Source: Desulfobacteraceae bacterium (GTDB lineage Bacteria > Desulfobacterota > Desulfobacteria > Desulfobacterales > RPRI01). From it: a DNA stretch of 55,667 bases. Shown here in pieces: positions 34,888-43,636 of this stretch. The notes under the pieces were generated by a model, which saw only the letters and a list, made by a program, of their open reading frames with translations, was not told where the DNA came from and made no database searches. Position numbers and translations under genes: made by a program. The stretch is from NCBI GenBank assembly GCA_003818505.1, contig RPRI01000027.1, positions 1 to 55,667 of the forward strand, in the 5' to 3' direction. How positions within the stretch are numbered: position 1 is the first letter of the stretch; every line of letters starts with the position of its first letter.

Positions 34888-35879
34888 ACGGACTGCTTTT
34901 CATAGATGACGAGGAGGGGGTGCGCCGTTCCGTTGTCAGGGCTCTCAAAAATGAGCCTTATGAGTTATTCACCTCGGCTGACGGGGAGGAGGGCATAGAA
35001 TTTATAAAGAAAAACCTCTCTCTTTTGTCGACGGTTATTTCGGATTACAGGATGCCGGGGTTAAACGGCCTTGATACGCTCGCCGCCGTTGGAATGATCA
35101 ATCCGGAGGTGACGAGGATAATTCTGACCGGATATGCGACAATGGAAGCCGCAATACTTGCGACAAACGAAGGAATCGATGGTTTCCTCACCAAGCCTTT
35201 CGACAATATCGAGTTAAGAGCCAAAATCCGGGAGATAAATGTGCGGAAAAGGCTGCGGCAGTTTGTTTCCCAGCAGATATACAGGGAGATAGAGAATTCA
35301 ACCGGGTATCTCAAGCCTACATTTCATGAGGTTTCAATTCTCTTTTCGGACATCCGCGGGTTTACCAATATGTCCCAGAATATTTCTCCGGATACTCTGG
35401 CCGAATTTCTGAATAATTATTATTTTTCGCCTCTGGGAGAGATAGCGTACAACTTCAACGGGACTGTTGATAAACATATAGGAGACAGCATAATGGTCGC
35501 TTACGGTTCTCCTGTTTTGTTTCCCGATGATGCCGACAGGGCGGTGAAATCGGCAATAGAAATGCAGGAGAAGGCGAGACAGATAGATGATATGCTTGGA
35601 GGGAGAAACGGCCTCAGGCTCAGGATAGGTATCGGAATCGCAACAGGCAAGGTCTTTTCAGGCGTGCTCGGATCTTTACGAAAGAAGGAATATTCTTCGG
35701 TGGGAATGGCGGTAAATATGGCGGCAAGATTGCAGAGCCGGGCAAAGGAAAGAGAAATCTTAATCAGTGAATCGACTTTTGCGAGGCTTTCAAAGGATAT
35801 AGAAGCCGAAGCTCTTCCCCCGGTAAACGTAAAAGGAATCAGCAAACCCGTCAATATATATAAAGTCAGATATCCTTGA
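34884..35879 (+). CDS. Response regulator fused to class III adenylate cyclase
   Basis: 331 aa. Receiver domain 1-120 with D8-D9, phospho-acceptor D54, T82 and K104. A helical linker follows, then the cyclase domain from about 145. Metal-binding aspartates are D156 (FSDIRGFT) and D201 (KHIGDSIM). K197 is the adenine-specifying lysine and S271 sits at the partner position. N278 and R282 (MAVNMAARL) are the transition-state residues. The Asp usual four before the Asn (IGDxVN) is Met. It should therefore make cAMP upon phosphorylation by an unidentified kinase. It is translationally coupled to dusB. Its TGA stop is the first part of a family 1 repeat. Confidence 0.9.
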   Translation: MNGLLFIDDEEGVRRSVVRALKNEPYELFTSADGEEGIEFIKKNLSLLSTVISDYRMPGLNGLDTLAAVGMINPEVTRIILTGYATMEAAILATNEGIDGFLTKPFDNIELRAKIREINVRKRLRQFVSQQIYREIENSTGYLKPTFHEVSILFSDIRGFTNMSQNISPDTLAEFLNNYYFSPLGEIAYNFNGTVDKHIGDSIMVAYGSPVLFPDDADRAVKSAIEMQEKARQIDDMLGGRNGLRLRIGIGIATGKVFSGVLGSLRKKEYSSVGMAVNMAARLQSRAKEREILISESTFARLSKDIEAEALPPVNVKGISKPVNIYKVRYP

Positions 35880-36003
35880 CGGCTTCGTAAAAAGTCACTC
35901 TGCTGTGTTGCGCTTCATCTTTCGTCATTGCAGCGTACTTATATGTACGCTTCATTCCTCAAGATTTGCGCGCCTTGCATATTGAGCTTTTTCCTTTGCC
36001 GTC
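35878..36003. repeat. Family 1 inverted-repeat element at the cyclase stop codon
   Basis: 126 bp, near-identical to 46474-46599 and, in reverse, 2893-3018. Starts GACGGCTTCGTAAAAAGTC, with the TGA stop of the cyclase gene overlapping its first bases, and ends GAGCTTTTTCCTTTGCCGTC. It contains a central GCGTAC/GTACGC palindrome. The 230 bp that follow up to the lipoprotein gene stop hold no gene. Confidence 0.88.
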
Positions 36004-36233
36004 AATTACTTCGAAAAAAGGTCTGAGGCGCAAGTCGTAAGGTATAAGTCGTAAAAGATGAAGAGTGGAGAGTTGCGGCTTTTTTTCGATACCACCATAT
36101 TGCTGTGAGAATTAAAATGAGACCCTTGAAGAAAGCTCAATTTTGGCCAAGTACAAGGAAGGCGATAATTTTAACCGCAAGAATACTTTGAGGTATTTCG
36201 AGGATGAAAATTAGAGACTGACACAGTAATCGG

Positions 36234-37190
36234 TCAAAAGAGGGTGTTATGCAAAGGTCTCAAAACACTTCTGGCGTTTATGTTGCTTCCGGTCAAAACC
36301 ACTGCTTCGGCCTTATCCCGGGAAACAGCTGTTACTTTAACTGTTCCTGCTTTTTGTCCCGGCATGACAAATTTCTGCCCGTCTGCGCCTGAAATAATCT
36401 TCCCGGCATCATAAGCATCAAAAACCATTCCGGTTTTGAGGCCTGCATTTTCACCTGATGATATGGTCAACCGGCCCTTCTCATCTGAAACGACAAATCC
36501 CTGCCAGGGCTGTTGTTTTATCTTGCCGCAGACCGATTTTCCTATCAGGGGAAAAGCGTCCGTTATCTTATCTTTAAATTCAAGGACATATTTGGGAGTT
36601 TTACCCATAAGAGCGTCATATTCATGTTCCTCTATTTCAATTTGATGTTTTATGCTCTCTTCATAGATTTTGGTTCCGGTTGCGGAATCATAGACATTGA
36701 TTATCATATCCACCCGGGCAAAAGACTTGGATCTTCCAAACAACAAAAAGCCCCTTTTTTCTTCTACTCCGGCAATATCGATCAGGGCGCCGGTTATTAC
36801 CATATTCATGCCGGCTTCTCTGCCGGCCTCGGCGATTTTAAAACCATCTATCCGCCCTGAAGCGGTTCTCGGGAGTTTTCCTGACAGGATGTTATTCCCG
36901 GTATCTTCCGGTTTTATTAATGAGATACCGGCGCAGGCTTTTTCAAATTTCGTAAAAAGGTTTTTTTGAAATATCTCTTCAAATTCACTCTCGCCTATGA
37001 AGGATTTATTTTCGAACTTTGTCATGGCGATTCTTTTTATAAGGTTATTTCCGGAAGGTTTTAATGCATCCTTTGCGCCGGATTTAGCTCCCGCCGTAAA
37101 AAGCGAGCATCCGGAAACAAGGAATGAAAGATAAAGTATTATAAGAAAAACTGCCTTATTAACGCCGGAAACCCTTTTGTCTGAAATCAT
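36234..37190 (-). CDS. Lipoprotein with CsgG/FlgT-like domains
   Basis: 318 aa. Signal peptide with lipobox (LVSGC at about 24-28). Residues about 50-215 resemble the CsgG/curli-secretion-type fold ([42 protein letters not shown]). The C-terminal ~90 residues ([25 protein letters not shown], then [15 protein letters not shown]) look like the FlgT C-terminal domain. It is probably an outer-membrane periplasmic-side lipoprotein. It overlaps queF by four bases (ATGA), so both are in one transcript although functionally unrelated. Confidence 0.75.
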   Translation of the reverse strand: MISDKRVSGVNKAVFLIILYLSFLVSGCSLFTAGAKSGAKDALKPSGNNLIKRIAMTKFENKSFIGESEFEEIFQKNLFTKFEKACAGISLIKPEDTGNNILSGKLPRTASGRIDGFKIAEAGREAGMNMVITGALIDIAGVEEKRGFLLFGRSKSFARVDMIINVYDSATGTKIYEESIKHQIEIEEHEYDALMGKTPKYVLEFKDKITDAFPLIGKSVCGKIKQQPWQGFVVSDEKGRLTISSGENAGLKTGMVFDAYDAGKIISGADGQKFVMPGQKAGTVKVTAVSRDKAEAVVLTGSNINARSVLRPLHNTLF

Positions 37191-37594
37191 ATGCCGTCAC
37201 CTAATGTCGCGGTTACCGTTGTTGTTATACCGCCTCTCGCAGTAAATTCCCCTGTTACCTCCATGCGTTTAGGCTTTAATACTGCTGCAAGATCATCCAA
37301 TATGCGGTTTACGACATGCTCGTAAAAAATGCCCACAGTCCTGTATTGAAGCAGATAATATTTTAAAGATTTGAGTTCGATTATTTTTTTATCGGGAGTA
37401 TACCTTATTATTATACACCCGAAATCGGGAAGCCCGGTCATGGGACATACAGAGGTAAATTCAGGTTGCTCTATTTCAATATCTATATCCCTTTTTTGCC
37501 GGTATTTGTAATCCATGGGTTTCAGAACGCTCTTTTTGACTGTATCCGGACTTTCAGCTTTATAGCCTGTTTTCAATTTTTTTGATTTGATCAT
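37187..37594 (-). CDS. queF: NADPH-dependent 7-cyano-7-deazaguanine reductase (preQ1 synthase)
   Basis: 135 aa, the short QueF form. The active site cysteine C50 lies in [15 protein letters not shown] with D57, and the QueF motif [13 protein letters not shown] follows. It reduces preQ0 to preQ1 in queuosine synthesis. GGAG lies seven bases before the ATG. No preQ1 riboswitch was seen upstream. Other queuosine genes are not in the window. Confidence 0.95.
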   Translation of the reverse strand: MIKSKKLKTGYKAESPDTVKKSVLKPMDYKYRQKRDIDIEIEQPEFTSVCPMTGLPDFGCIIIRYTPDKKIIELKSLKYYLLQYRTVGIFYEHVVNRILDDLAAVLKPKRMEVTGEFTARGGITTTVTATLGDGI

Positions 37595-37790
37595 ATTTAT
37601 TCTCCGTGTTGGATTTTATTATCGCTCTTAATAAAAGATAAATGAGTCTGTGTCAAACAAAAGGCGTAAGATGTCTCAATAACATGTAATGTTATTGATC
37701 AGGATAAATAATCATTGCCATTTGAGACCTGAATCGGTATGATAATCCAGAATCCGGCATTCCGGATAAAATATTTCCTGGAGAAACAAG

Positions 37791-38036
37791 ATGCAACTGG
37801 TCAAATTAGGGAAAAAAGGGCAGGTATCGTTACCAAAAGCAATTTTACAGCGAGCAGGTATAAGTGGAGAAACGCCTCTTTTGGTGGATACCACCGAAGA
37901 CGGGGCGATTATTTTAAGGCAGGCAGGAGTTTATCCTATCGAAATCTATAGCGATGAACGGATCACTTCCTTCCTGGAAGAAGACAGGATGGCGCCGGTG
38001 CAGGCGGAAAAACTTGGTCGCGCCCTTAAAAAATGA
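37791..38036 (+). CDS. AbrB/SpoVT-type antitoxin
   Basis: 81 aa. The N-terminal swapped-hairpin DNA-binding fold is visible as VKLGKKGQVSLPKAILQRAGI with TEDGAIIL. The C-terminal part would bind the toxin. It overlaps the PIN toxin gene by four bases (ATGA). Likely autoregulatory. Confidence 0.88.
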   Translation: MQLVKLGKKGQVSLPKAILQRAGISGETPLLVDTTEDGAIILRQAGVYPIEIYSDERITSFLEEDRMAPVQAEKLGRALKK

Positions 38037-38452
38037 AACTTTTTCTTGATGCCAATATAATTTTCACTGCCGCATACAGCGAGGATGGTTTGTCACGGGG
38101 ATTGTTCCGTCTGGCTGCAGCAGGTAGATGTGTCCTGATCACATCCGCCTTTGCTCATGAAGAGGCTGTCAGGAATATAGAGAAAAAAGTGCCGGACAGA
38201 CTTACTGATCTGATTATGCTGATGGAACAGGTCGATATCGTGCCAGAGCCTCACCCGCAATGGGTCCTCCGGGCTGAACGGCTTCCACTGGTAAGCAAGG
38301 ATGCGCCGGTTCTTGCCGCAGCCTTCCAGGGGAAAGCCGATATTTTTGTCACAGGGGATCGTCGCGATTTCGGCCATCTGTTCGGCAAGACATTTGAAAG
38401 TGTGAAGATACTGACACCGGCAGATGCTTTCGATGCGGTGACACTTTTTTAA
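38033..38452 (+). CDS. PIN-domain toxin
   Basis: 139 aa PIN nuclease: D6 in LFLDANIIF, E43/E44 in AFAHEEAVRN, the SKDAPVLAAA aspartate and VTGDRRDF near the end. It is predicted to be an RNase held in check by the AbrB-type antitoxin encoded upstream. Complete. It lies at the left edge of the GHKL operon region. Confidence 0.9.
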   Translation: MKLFLDANIIFTAAYSEDGLSRGLFRLAAAGRCVLITSAFAHEEAVRNIEKKVPDRLTDLIMLMEQVDIVPEPHPQWVLRAERLPLVSKDAPVLAAAFQGKADIFVTGDRRDFGHLFGKTFESVKILTPADAFDAVTLF

Positions 38453-38634
38453 TCAAAAGAGATTTTTCAGGTTTTGTCAGGTTGTTTCCCGCCGAAATTG
38501 ATTCCAATTGTCCGAAAACCAATTTAATTGACAGCTATTATCAATCATGGTTTATAAAACAGGAGCATCTCCGTATCAGACATAAATACGGATAGAGAAC
38601 AAGGAATGATGGACTCGTAAAAAGTCACATTTTA

Positions 38635-38782
38635 GACGGCAAAGTAAAAAGTTCAAGTTCAAGGCGCCGCAAATCCCGTGTGATGAGGCGTACTTATCGT
38701 ACGCCGCAATCGCAACGGGATGAAGCGCAACGCAGACACGAAGTGAAGCTTCAGCGCTAATCGGACTTTTTACGAAGCCCTC
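38635..38782. repeat. Family 1 element, extended copy, before the GHKL operon
   Basis: 148 bp, diverged from the 126-bp copies. Left end GACGGCAAAGTAAAAAGTTC, right end CGGACTTTTTACGAAGCCC, central GTACGCCGC. A lone half-end (ACTCGTAAAAAGTCAC, 38613-38628) lies just before it. With the spacer it fills most of the 387 bp between the PIN toxin and the GHKL gene. A role as boundary or terminator is possible. Confidence 0.7.
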
Positions 38783-38839
38783 AGGAATGCGCGGCTCAAG
38801 GAATACAGTTATCCCTAAAATTAGAGCAGAGGTATAGTT

Positions 38840-40780
38840 GTGTCATTGCTTCCTGAATGGCGATTTCGCAAAATGCAGCCCGGTGAGATCAACATCGATC
38901 CTATCGAGGGGGAATTTTTCACAACCGAGGCTCTCGGCAGCATCACCGATGCCGTAGTGCGGGAGGCGATTCAGAACAGCCTTGATGCCCGCAACGGAAA
39001 CGATCCTGTCACCATCCATTTTGAGCTTAAAAAAATATCGCTTTCAAACAATCCGGAAATCAAAGAACAGTACTTTAACGGCATAGAAACCCATTTAAAG
39101 TCGAAACAGAGCGGCCTGCTGAATATACCCGATTTAAATCAGGAGATGGACTGCCTTCTTATAGAAGATTTCGGGACCAGAGGGTTGCAGGGTGATGAAA
39201 CTCAGTATGATGATCTTGATGATAACGGAAAGCGGAATGATTTCTATTATTTCTGGCGTAATATCGGACGCACAAGAAAAGAAAGCACCGACATTGGGAG
39301 ATGGGGTCTTGGAAAGACGGTCTTTCAGGCTGCTTCCCGGATAAATACTTTTTTCGGACTTACTGTCCGGTACGAAGACAGGAAGCCTCTCCTTATGGGT
39401 CAGTCGGCGCTTCGCATTCACCGTATAGGAAACCAGAGATACGCGCCTTACGGCTATTTCGGGTCTTTTAAAGGAGATCTGGCTCTTCCGGTAGAAGAGA
39501 TGGCTATTGTCGGTCGTTTTGATTCCGATTTCACGCTTGCCCGCAAAAACCTGTCTGGGCTCAGCATTGTGATTCCTTTCGCGGATAATGATCTTAGAAT
39601 TTTTCCGGAAAAAGGTAAAAATGACCGTGACAAGAAAAATATGGTGTCTTGTTATTTTTCAGTCATACGCCATTATTTTTTTCCGATAATTGCGGGCAAA
39701 CTGATTGTCGTGCTAAAAGCAACGGATCGCGAATTGAAGATAGACTCAGGCTTTCTAAACGCGTTTCTCGATAAATCAAAGAAAAAATCCCGCCGGAATT
39801 TGCGCGGTGTTCTGGAACTTGCGCGCTGGGCAATATGTCAGCCGGCTGATTCGATGATAACTCTATCGGAACCCCAGGCCGGAAAAGCTCCGAAGCTGCG
39901 AGATAATCTTTTCGATAAGGAAAAACTTGAAGATGCGCGGAGAATGTTTTTTGAAGGTTCACGACTTGTTTTCAGAGTGCCTGTGAGCATATACAGATAC
40001 GAAGACACATCTTTGCAGCACTCATGGTTTGCGGTCTATCTTGAACGCGACGAAACAATAGATCGACCGGAAGATTATTTTATACGGCAGGGCATCACCA
40101 TTCCTGAGGTGTCATCTCTTAAATTCAAAGGCGTGCGCGCAATCGTTTCCATAACCGATCCGGCGCTTACATCTTTTCTGGGAGATTCCGAGAATCCGGC
40201 TCATACCGACTGGGAGCGCAACTCAAAAAAATTCAAAGCAAAATACCGGCTCGGACCGACTACGCTTGATTTCGTTAAAACAAGCCCCCGTGAGCTTGTA
40301 AGGATTTTGACGCAGCCGGGACGCGGCACGGATCGTAATCTTCTCAAGCATATCTTTTCTCTCCCATCTTCAGAGACAGAAGCGGAGGAGTCACAGCAGC
40401 CGGCGAAGGGTTCGGACTGGAAAGAAAACGCGAAAGGCCGTTTCATCGGATCGGGCAGTCCGCCAAACATCCAAATCTCATCGATCAAGGGTGGATTCAG
40501 TCTGTCCGGGCATTTCAAGGATGCCGAAATTCCGGAGCAGATATCGGTGAGAGTCGCCTATGAAGTGCGAAGCGGTAATCCTTTTAAAAAATATACGCCG
40601 CTTGATTTTGAACTGGACAAAGATCCGATAATCATCCGCCCGAACGGGCTTGAAATTATAAGCTGCCGCGATAATCATTTGCATCTTGGAGTCATGACAG
40701 CGGATTTTCATCTGGCTGTCACCGGTTTCGACAGACACAGGGATCTGCGGATAAAAATAAGCGCCCGGAGGCGGCAATGA
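38840..40780 (+). CDS. GHKL (Hsp90/MutL-type) ATPase, first gene of an undescribed three-gene operon
   Basis: 646 aa, GTG start with AGAGG seven bases upstream. Residues about 25-270 form a GHKL ATPase: N-box E42-AIQN46-SLD49-A, G1 box D110-F-G112-T-R-G115, and G2 box G153-R-W-G156-L-G158-K159. The following ~270 residues have a MutL/Hsp90-like middle-domain appearance, and about 520-646 looks beta-rich. The N-terminal phrase WRFRKMQPGEINIDPIEGEF precedes the fold and is unusual. Family members in restriction-like or MORC-type islands are known (Iyer and colleagues linked such ATPases to DNA-modification systems), but I cannot name a characterised relative. The gene overlaps the next by four bases (ATGA), so the products are probably made in fixed ratio. 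Flanked by toxin-antitoxin genes and repeats, it looks like accessory, possibly defensive, DNA. Confidence 0.75.
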   Translation: MSLLPEWRFRKMQPGEINIDPIEGEFFTTEALGSITDAVVREAIQNSLDARNGNDPVTIHFELKKISLSNNPEIKEQYFNGIETHLKSKQSGLLNIPDLNQEMDCLLIEDFGTRGLQGDETQYDDLDDNGKRNDFYYFWRNIGRTRKESTDIGRWGLGKTVFQAASRINTFFGLTVRYEDRKPLLMGQSALRIHRIGNQRYAPYGYFGSFKGDLALPVEEMAIVGRFDSDFTLARKNLSGLSIVIPFADNDLRIFPEKGKNDRDKKNMVSCYFSVIRHYFFPIIAGKLIVVLKATDRELKIDSGFLNAFLDKSKKKSRRNLRGVLELARWAICQPADSMITLSEPQAGKAPKLRDNLFDKEKLEDARRMFFEGSRLVFRVPVSIYRYEDTSLQHSWFAVYLERDETIDRPEDYFIRQGITIPEVSSLKFKGVRAIVSITDPALTSFLGDSENPAHTDWERNSKKFKAKYRLGPTTLDFVKTSPRELVRILTQPGRGTDRNLLKHIFSLPSSETEAEESQQPAKGSDWKENAKGRFIGSGSPPNIQISSIKGGFSLSGHFKDAEIPEQISVRVAYEVRSGNPFKKYTPLDFELDKDPIIIRPNGLEIISCRDNHLHLGVMTADFHLAVTGFDRHRDLRIKISARRRQ

Positions 40781-41538
40781 TAAGAAAATTCAACTATACA
40801 GGGAGAAAGAAGATAAAGCGCGGGAACGTGCATGTTGATATTCTGCGGGATACCGAAGGCATACGATTTTTCAACGCCTCTGTTTCTCTGGATGATATAA
40901 ACCTTCCCTCCGGGGCATCAGTTTATTTTGAGGCCTATCATCGCGTGGCTTACCGAAGGTTTGACTTCGGGACTGTGGGCGAAAGGCGGGTGCCTGAAGA
41001 CAGATATCTGAAAAATATTCCTGAATCTGTTGTCCCGTTGTTCAGGGTCAAGGTGGTTGACCGGACAGCGGCTCACGGCCGCATACTCGCGGCGGTCGAT
41101 AAAATACGACCGGAAAGTATAGACAGGCAGCCTTCCGGAAGTCAGTCGCTGCTTTATGTTGAATACGGGGATCTCGGGCAGCGTATATGGGAGCTTGATC
41201 TTGACGGCGACTGGCCGGTCTTAAGGTTGAACAGACAGGCTGCCGATATCGGTCTTGTGGCAAGCGGGGATGACCGTTTCATGGCGCTTGTCTATCCTGA
41301 AATTCTCAGGCAAATCCTGTTTAGAATAATCGTGACCGATGAACATACTGATCCTGATTGCGATGATGACTGGCCGAGCCTCTGGCTTAAACATGCATGC
41401 AATCTTACGGGTTCGCCCGAACCGCCGTCCGGGGATGAAGAGGACCGGAAAGAATGGATTGAAAAAGCGGTAAACGCATTTTGTGAAAGCAATATGATCA
41501 TGGAACGTTTCAACAAAGCATTTCAGGGCTCACGATGA
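40777..41538 (+). CDS. Hypothetical protein, second gene of the GHKL operon
   Basis: 253 aa of unknown family. The N-terminal part is beta-rich with basic residues (MIRKFNYTGRKKIKRGNVHVD, RDTEGIRFFNASVSLDD). The middle includes LLYVEYGDLGQRIWELDLDGDW and an acidic, proline-rich stretch (PEPPSGDEEDRKEWIEK) near the C-terminus. No catalytic motif is evident. It overlaps both neighbours by four bases and is probably a structural partner or adaptor of the ATPase. Confidence 0.65.
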   Translation: MIRKFNYTGRKKIKRGNVHVDILRDTEGIRFFNASVSLDDINLPSGASVYFEAYHRVAYRRFDFGTVGERRVPEDRYLKNIPESVVPLFRVKVVDRTAAHGRILAAVDKIRPESIDRQPSGSQSLLYVEYGDLGQRIWELDLDGDWPVLRLNRQAADIGLVASGDDRFMALVYPEILRQILFRIIVTDEHTDPDCDDDWPSLWLKHACNLTGSPEPPSGDEEDRKEWIEKAVNAFCESNMIMERFNKAFQGSR

Positions 41539-42263
41539 ACAGAGTTGTCTATCTCAGACGGTTGACCGATTCAGGCATTGAAGCCTTCAGGGTCTATCTG
41601 GCGAAGTTGCGTTCCGGCTCTCAGGATCAGCCACCGTACCATCTGCTGGAAGAGGATAGATATGCTGTTCCGGCTTATGAAGGAATTGCCGTGGAGCAGA
41701 AGCTTTTCTCTTCACGGCTAGAGTTTGCGAAGTATGCAAACAGTATTTTTTCAAAAGTCGTACCCGACGACCTTTTCAATGATACAGGAGTGTGGAGCTG
41801 GCTTTCTCTTTATTACTTTGAGCAGGTATGCCCTCTCAGGAGTGATGGGCTTCGCAGTCCGGGCAGGGATTACCGCCATATACCGGATCAGGGTTTCAGG
41901 ATCAGACACAGGCATCTCTTAAGCGGCGCTTACCTTGTTTATACCATATACTGCCTCAGAGAACTTCTGGCTGGGTTCCTGCTTTATTCGGATCTTCAGA
42001 CAGAATCGCAGATTTATCACCAGATCGTTTCGCGGCAGAATCTTGTGACCAATCCCGTTGTTGTCGAGGCGGCAGGACTGCTTTATTTCAATAAAAAAAC
42101 GAAAAGACCGAAAAAAGGCGCCTTTCAGACAAACAAAGCCGGAACATTAAACCGTTTTGTGATGGTGATGCAGCAGCTTGATCTTAATTACGATCTATAC
42201 AGCATGGAGTCTTTCGAACTTCTTGACCTGCTTCCGCCAGAATTCGACAGGTGGAAGAACTGA
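41535..42263 (+). CDS. Hypothetical protein, third gene of the GHKL operon (DUF6339-like at best)
   Basis: 242 aa, mostly helical. It starts MNRVVYLRRLTDSGIEAFRVYL and carries YEGIAVEQKLFSSRLEFAKY, GVWSWLSLYYFEQVCP and RHLLSGAYLVYTIYCLRELL. The WLSLYYF segment and overall form recall DUF6339-type proteins, but this is from memory and weak. No nuclease motif was found. It overlaps the previous gene by four bases; the next ATG is two bases after its stop. Confidence 0.65.
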   Translation: MNRVVYLRRLTDSGIEAFRVYLAKLRSGSQDQPPYHLLEEDRYAVPAYEGIAVEQKLFSSRLEFAKYANSIFSKVVPDDLFNDTGVWSWLSLYYFEQVCPLRSDGLRSPGRDYRHIPDQGFRIRHRHLLSGAYLVYTIYCLRELLAGFLLYSDLQTESQIYHQIVSRQNLVTNPVVVEAAGLLYFNKKTKRPKKGAFQTNKAGTLNRFVMVMQQLDLNYDLYSMESFELLDLLPPEFDRWKN

Positions 42264-42265
42264 TT

Positions 42266-42538
42266 ATGACTTACAAAGGATTAATAAAGATAGTGACTTA
42301 CAACGATGAGGTCGATGCTGTTTATATTAAATTGGGAAATCAAAAACCGGATGGGGTTATTGAGATTTCTGAAGGAGTCAATTTAGATACATCCTCCGAT
42401 AACAAGATAGTAGGTATAGAAATTCTTAATGCTTCAAAAAAGATGAATATTAAAACAATCCTTTCTTATGAACTTGCTCTTGACAAAAAACTGCCCCATA
42501 GACGTATATCAAGGGCCGATCGTTTTGCAGCGCTATAG
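42266..42538 (+). CDS. DUF2283 family protein
   Basis: 90 aa from the chosen ATG (MTYKGLIKIVTYNDEVDAVYIKL). The pattern VTYNDEVDAVYIKLGNQ, ISEGVNLDTSSDNKIVGIEIL matches DUF2283, small beta-rich proteins often paired with toxin-like partners (DUF4258). No DUF4258 partner is present. It starts two bases after the third GHKL-operon gene, so it may be co-transcribed with it. The stop codon is the first base of a strong hairpin. Confidence 0.75.
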   Translation: MTYKGLIKIVTYNDEVDAVYIKLGNQKPDGVIEISEGVNLDTSSDNKIVGIEILNASKKMNIKTILSYELALDKKLPHRRISRADRFAAL

Positions 42539-42572
42539 TTAACTACCACCCCTTTTAGGGGTGGTAGTTAAC
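42538..42572. terminator. Perfect 15-bp hairpin behind the DUF2283 gene
   Basis: GTTAACTACCACCCC pairs perfectly with GGGGTGGTAGTTAAC across a TTTTA loop. The first G is the last base of the TAG stop. There is no clear T tract after it, so it may act as an mRNA-protecting or bidirectional terminator-like structure closing the GHKL operon. Confidence 0.65.
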
Positions 42573-42631
42573 TCATAACTTACATTTGTTGGTATTGCTC
42601 TGTAAAATAAAACATATAGGGAGGGTTTATA

Positions 42632-42868
42632 ATGACGCTAGCAAGCGAGTACGAGATAATGTCTAAAGACAGAAAAAAAATTATTTTACCTGATGATGTG
42701 CTGAATTGGATTAAAGATGCAGATAAATTTGTTGTTGTTATGGAAAATGACGGACTTATCTTAAAAAAGGCTTATTCTCGCAGGACTTTAGAAGAGCTGG
42801 TGACGAAAAGAAAAGCGCCTTTATCCGGGAAAAAACTAAATGAGCTTATCCATGAGAGCCGAAAATGA
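42632..42868 (+). CDS. Antitoxin-like protein of a PIN pair
   Basis: 78 aa, mixed alpha/beta (KKIILPDDVLNWIKDADKFVVVM, then a basic C-terminal tail with RTLEELVTKRKAPLSGKK). It overlaps the decayed PIN gene by four bases (ATGA), so it is probably its antitoxin. The AbrB-like character of the N-terminus is only suggestive. AGGGAGG lies 8 bases upstream of the ATG. Confidence 0.7.
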   Translation: MTLASEYEIMSKDRKKIILPDDVLNWIKDADKFVVVMENDGLILKKAYSRRTLEELVTKRKAPLSGKKLNELIHESRK

Positions 42869-43267
42869 AGCTCAAGGTAGTGATTGATATAAATGTACTG
42901 ATCTCCGGCATTATTTGGCGAGGCATACCGTTTGAGTTGCTGAGATGGGCTGAGAAAGAATACTTGATAATTTATACAAGCATTGAGATTCTGGCTGAAG
43001 TAAACCGTGTTCTGAATTACTCGAAGTTTCAGAAATACATCGATAGAGAGAAATCTACACCCGGGGAGCTTTTTGAAAAAATTGCGTCATTATGCACCAT
43101 TATTCATCCGAAGCAGGAAGAAAAAAAATATGTTCCGACAAAGATGACCAAATATTTCTATCCTGTGCCTTGGCAGCAAAAGCCGGGGTTCTGATTTCTG
43201 GCGACAAACATCTCCTATATGGAAACAATACAAATCTGTCCGAATTTTGACTGCCCGGGAGTTTTAA
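42865..43267 (+). pseudogene. PIN-domain toxin (COG1569 type) with two frameshifts
   Basis: The first 80-90 residues (VVIDINVLISGIIWRG, TSIEILAEVNRVL) are a normal COG1569-type PIN start. After the A-rich run near 43120 the frame is lost. In another frame the expected C-terminus continues as SDKDDQIFLSCALAAKAG with VLISGDKHLLYG, and a third frame gives VRILTAREF before a stop at 43267. Two small indels (one in the A run, one near 43224) are needed, so the toxin is decayed unless the assembly is wrong. Its antitoxin gene is intact. Confidence 0.8.
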
Positions 43268-43389
43268 ATCGAGAACGTCCGGAATATTTCATGAGCCATT
43301 AAATACAACAGTTCTTACGTTATTCCGAAGCTTCCGATCACCTAAAGAAACCCTCCACAACAGCATTATTCCAGCAATAACCTTAGCCC

Positions 43390-43419
43390 TTGACTCAATA
43401 TGTATTATTTTGGTAATAT
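43390..43419 (+). promoter_or_regulatory. Sigma70-type promoter for the small gene at 43459
   Basis: TTGACT (43390-43395) and TAATAT (43414-43419) are spaced by 18 bases and lie about 40 bases before the start codon. Confidence 0.5.
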
Positions 43420-43458
43420 CCTATAATCATTAAAAATATGATATCAAAGGAGAATATG

Positions 43459-43635
43459 ATGGTATCGACAGATGAACATATATTAAGAACCGCCAAGGAG
43501 ATAGTTGTAAAATTCATTGAAACCGGAAGGGTTTCTCCCACGGGTTTCAATGAAACATTCAAATCTATTTACAAGGCAGTTGAAGAAGCTGTAAAAAATT
43601 CCGACTCTGCAGTGGATGAAAAAGAGAAGAAATAG
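43459..43635 (+). CDS. Small conserved hypothetical protein
   Basis: 58 aa (MVSTDEHILRTAKEIVVKFI). Helical and charged, resembling small proteins common in deltaproteobacteria next to housekeeping genes; I cannot name the family. AAAGGAGA fits the ATG at 43459 with six bases spacing; an ATG directly before it (43456) is also possible. Its TAG stop is followed one base later by a family 1 end (GATGGCTTCGTAAA). Confidence 0.7.
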   Translation: MVSTDEHILRTAKEIVVKFIETGRVSPTGFNETFKSIYKAVEEAVKNSDSAVDEKEKK

Positions 43636-43636
43636 C

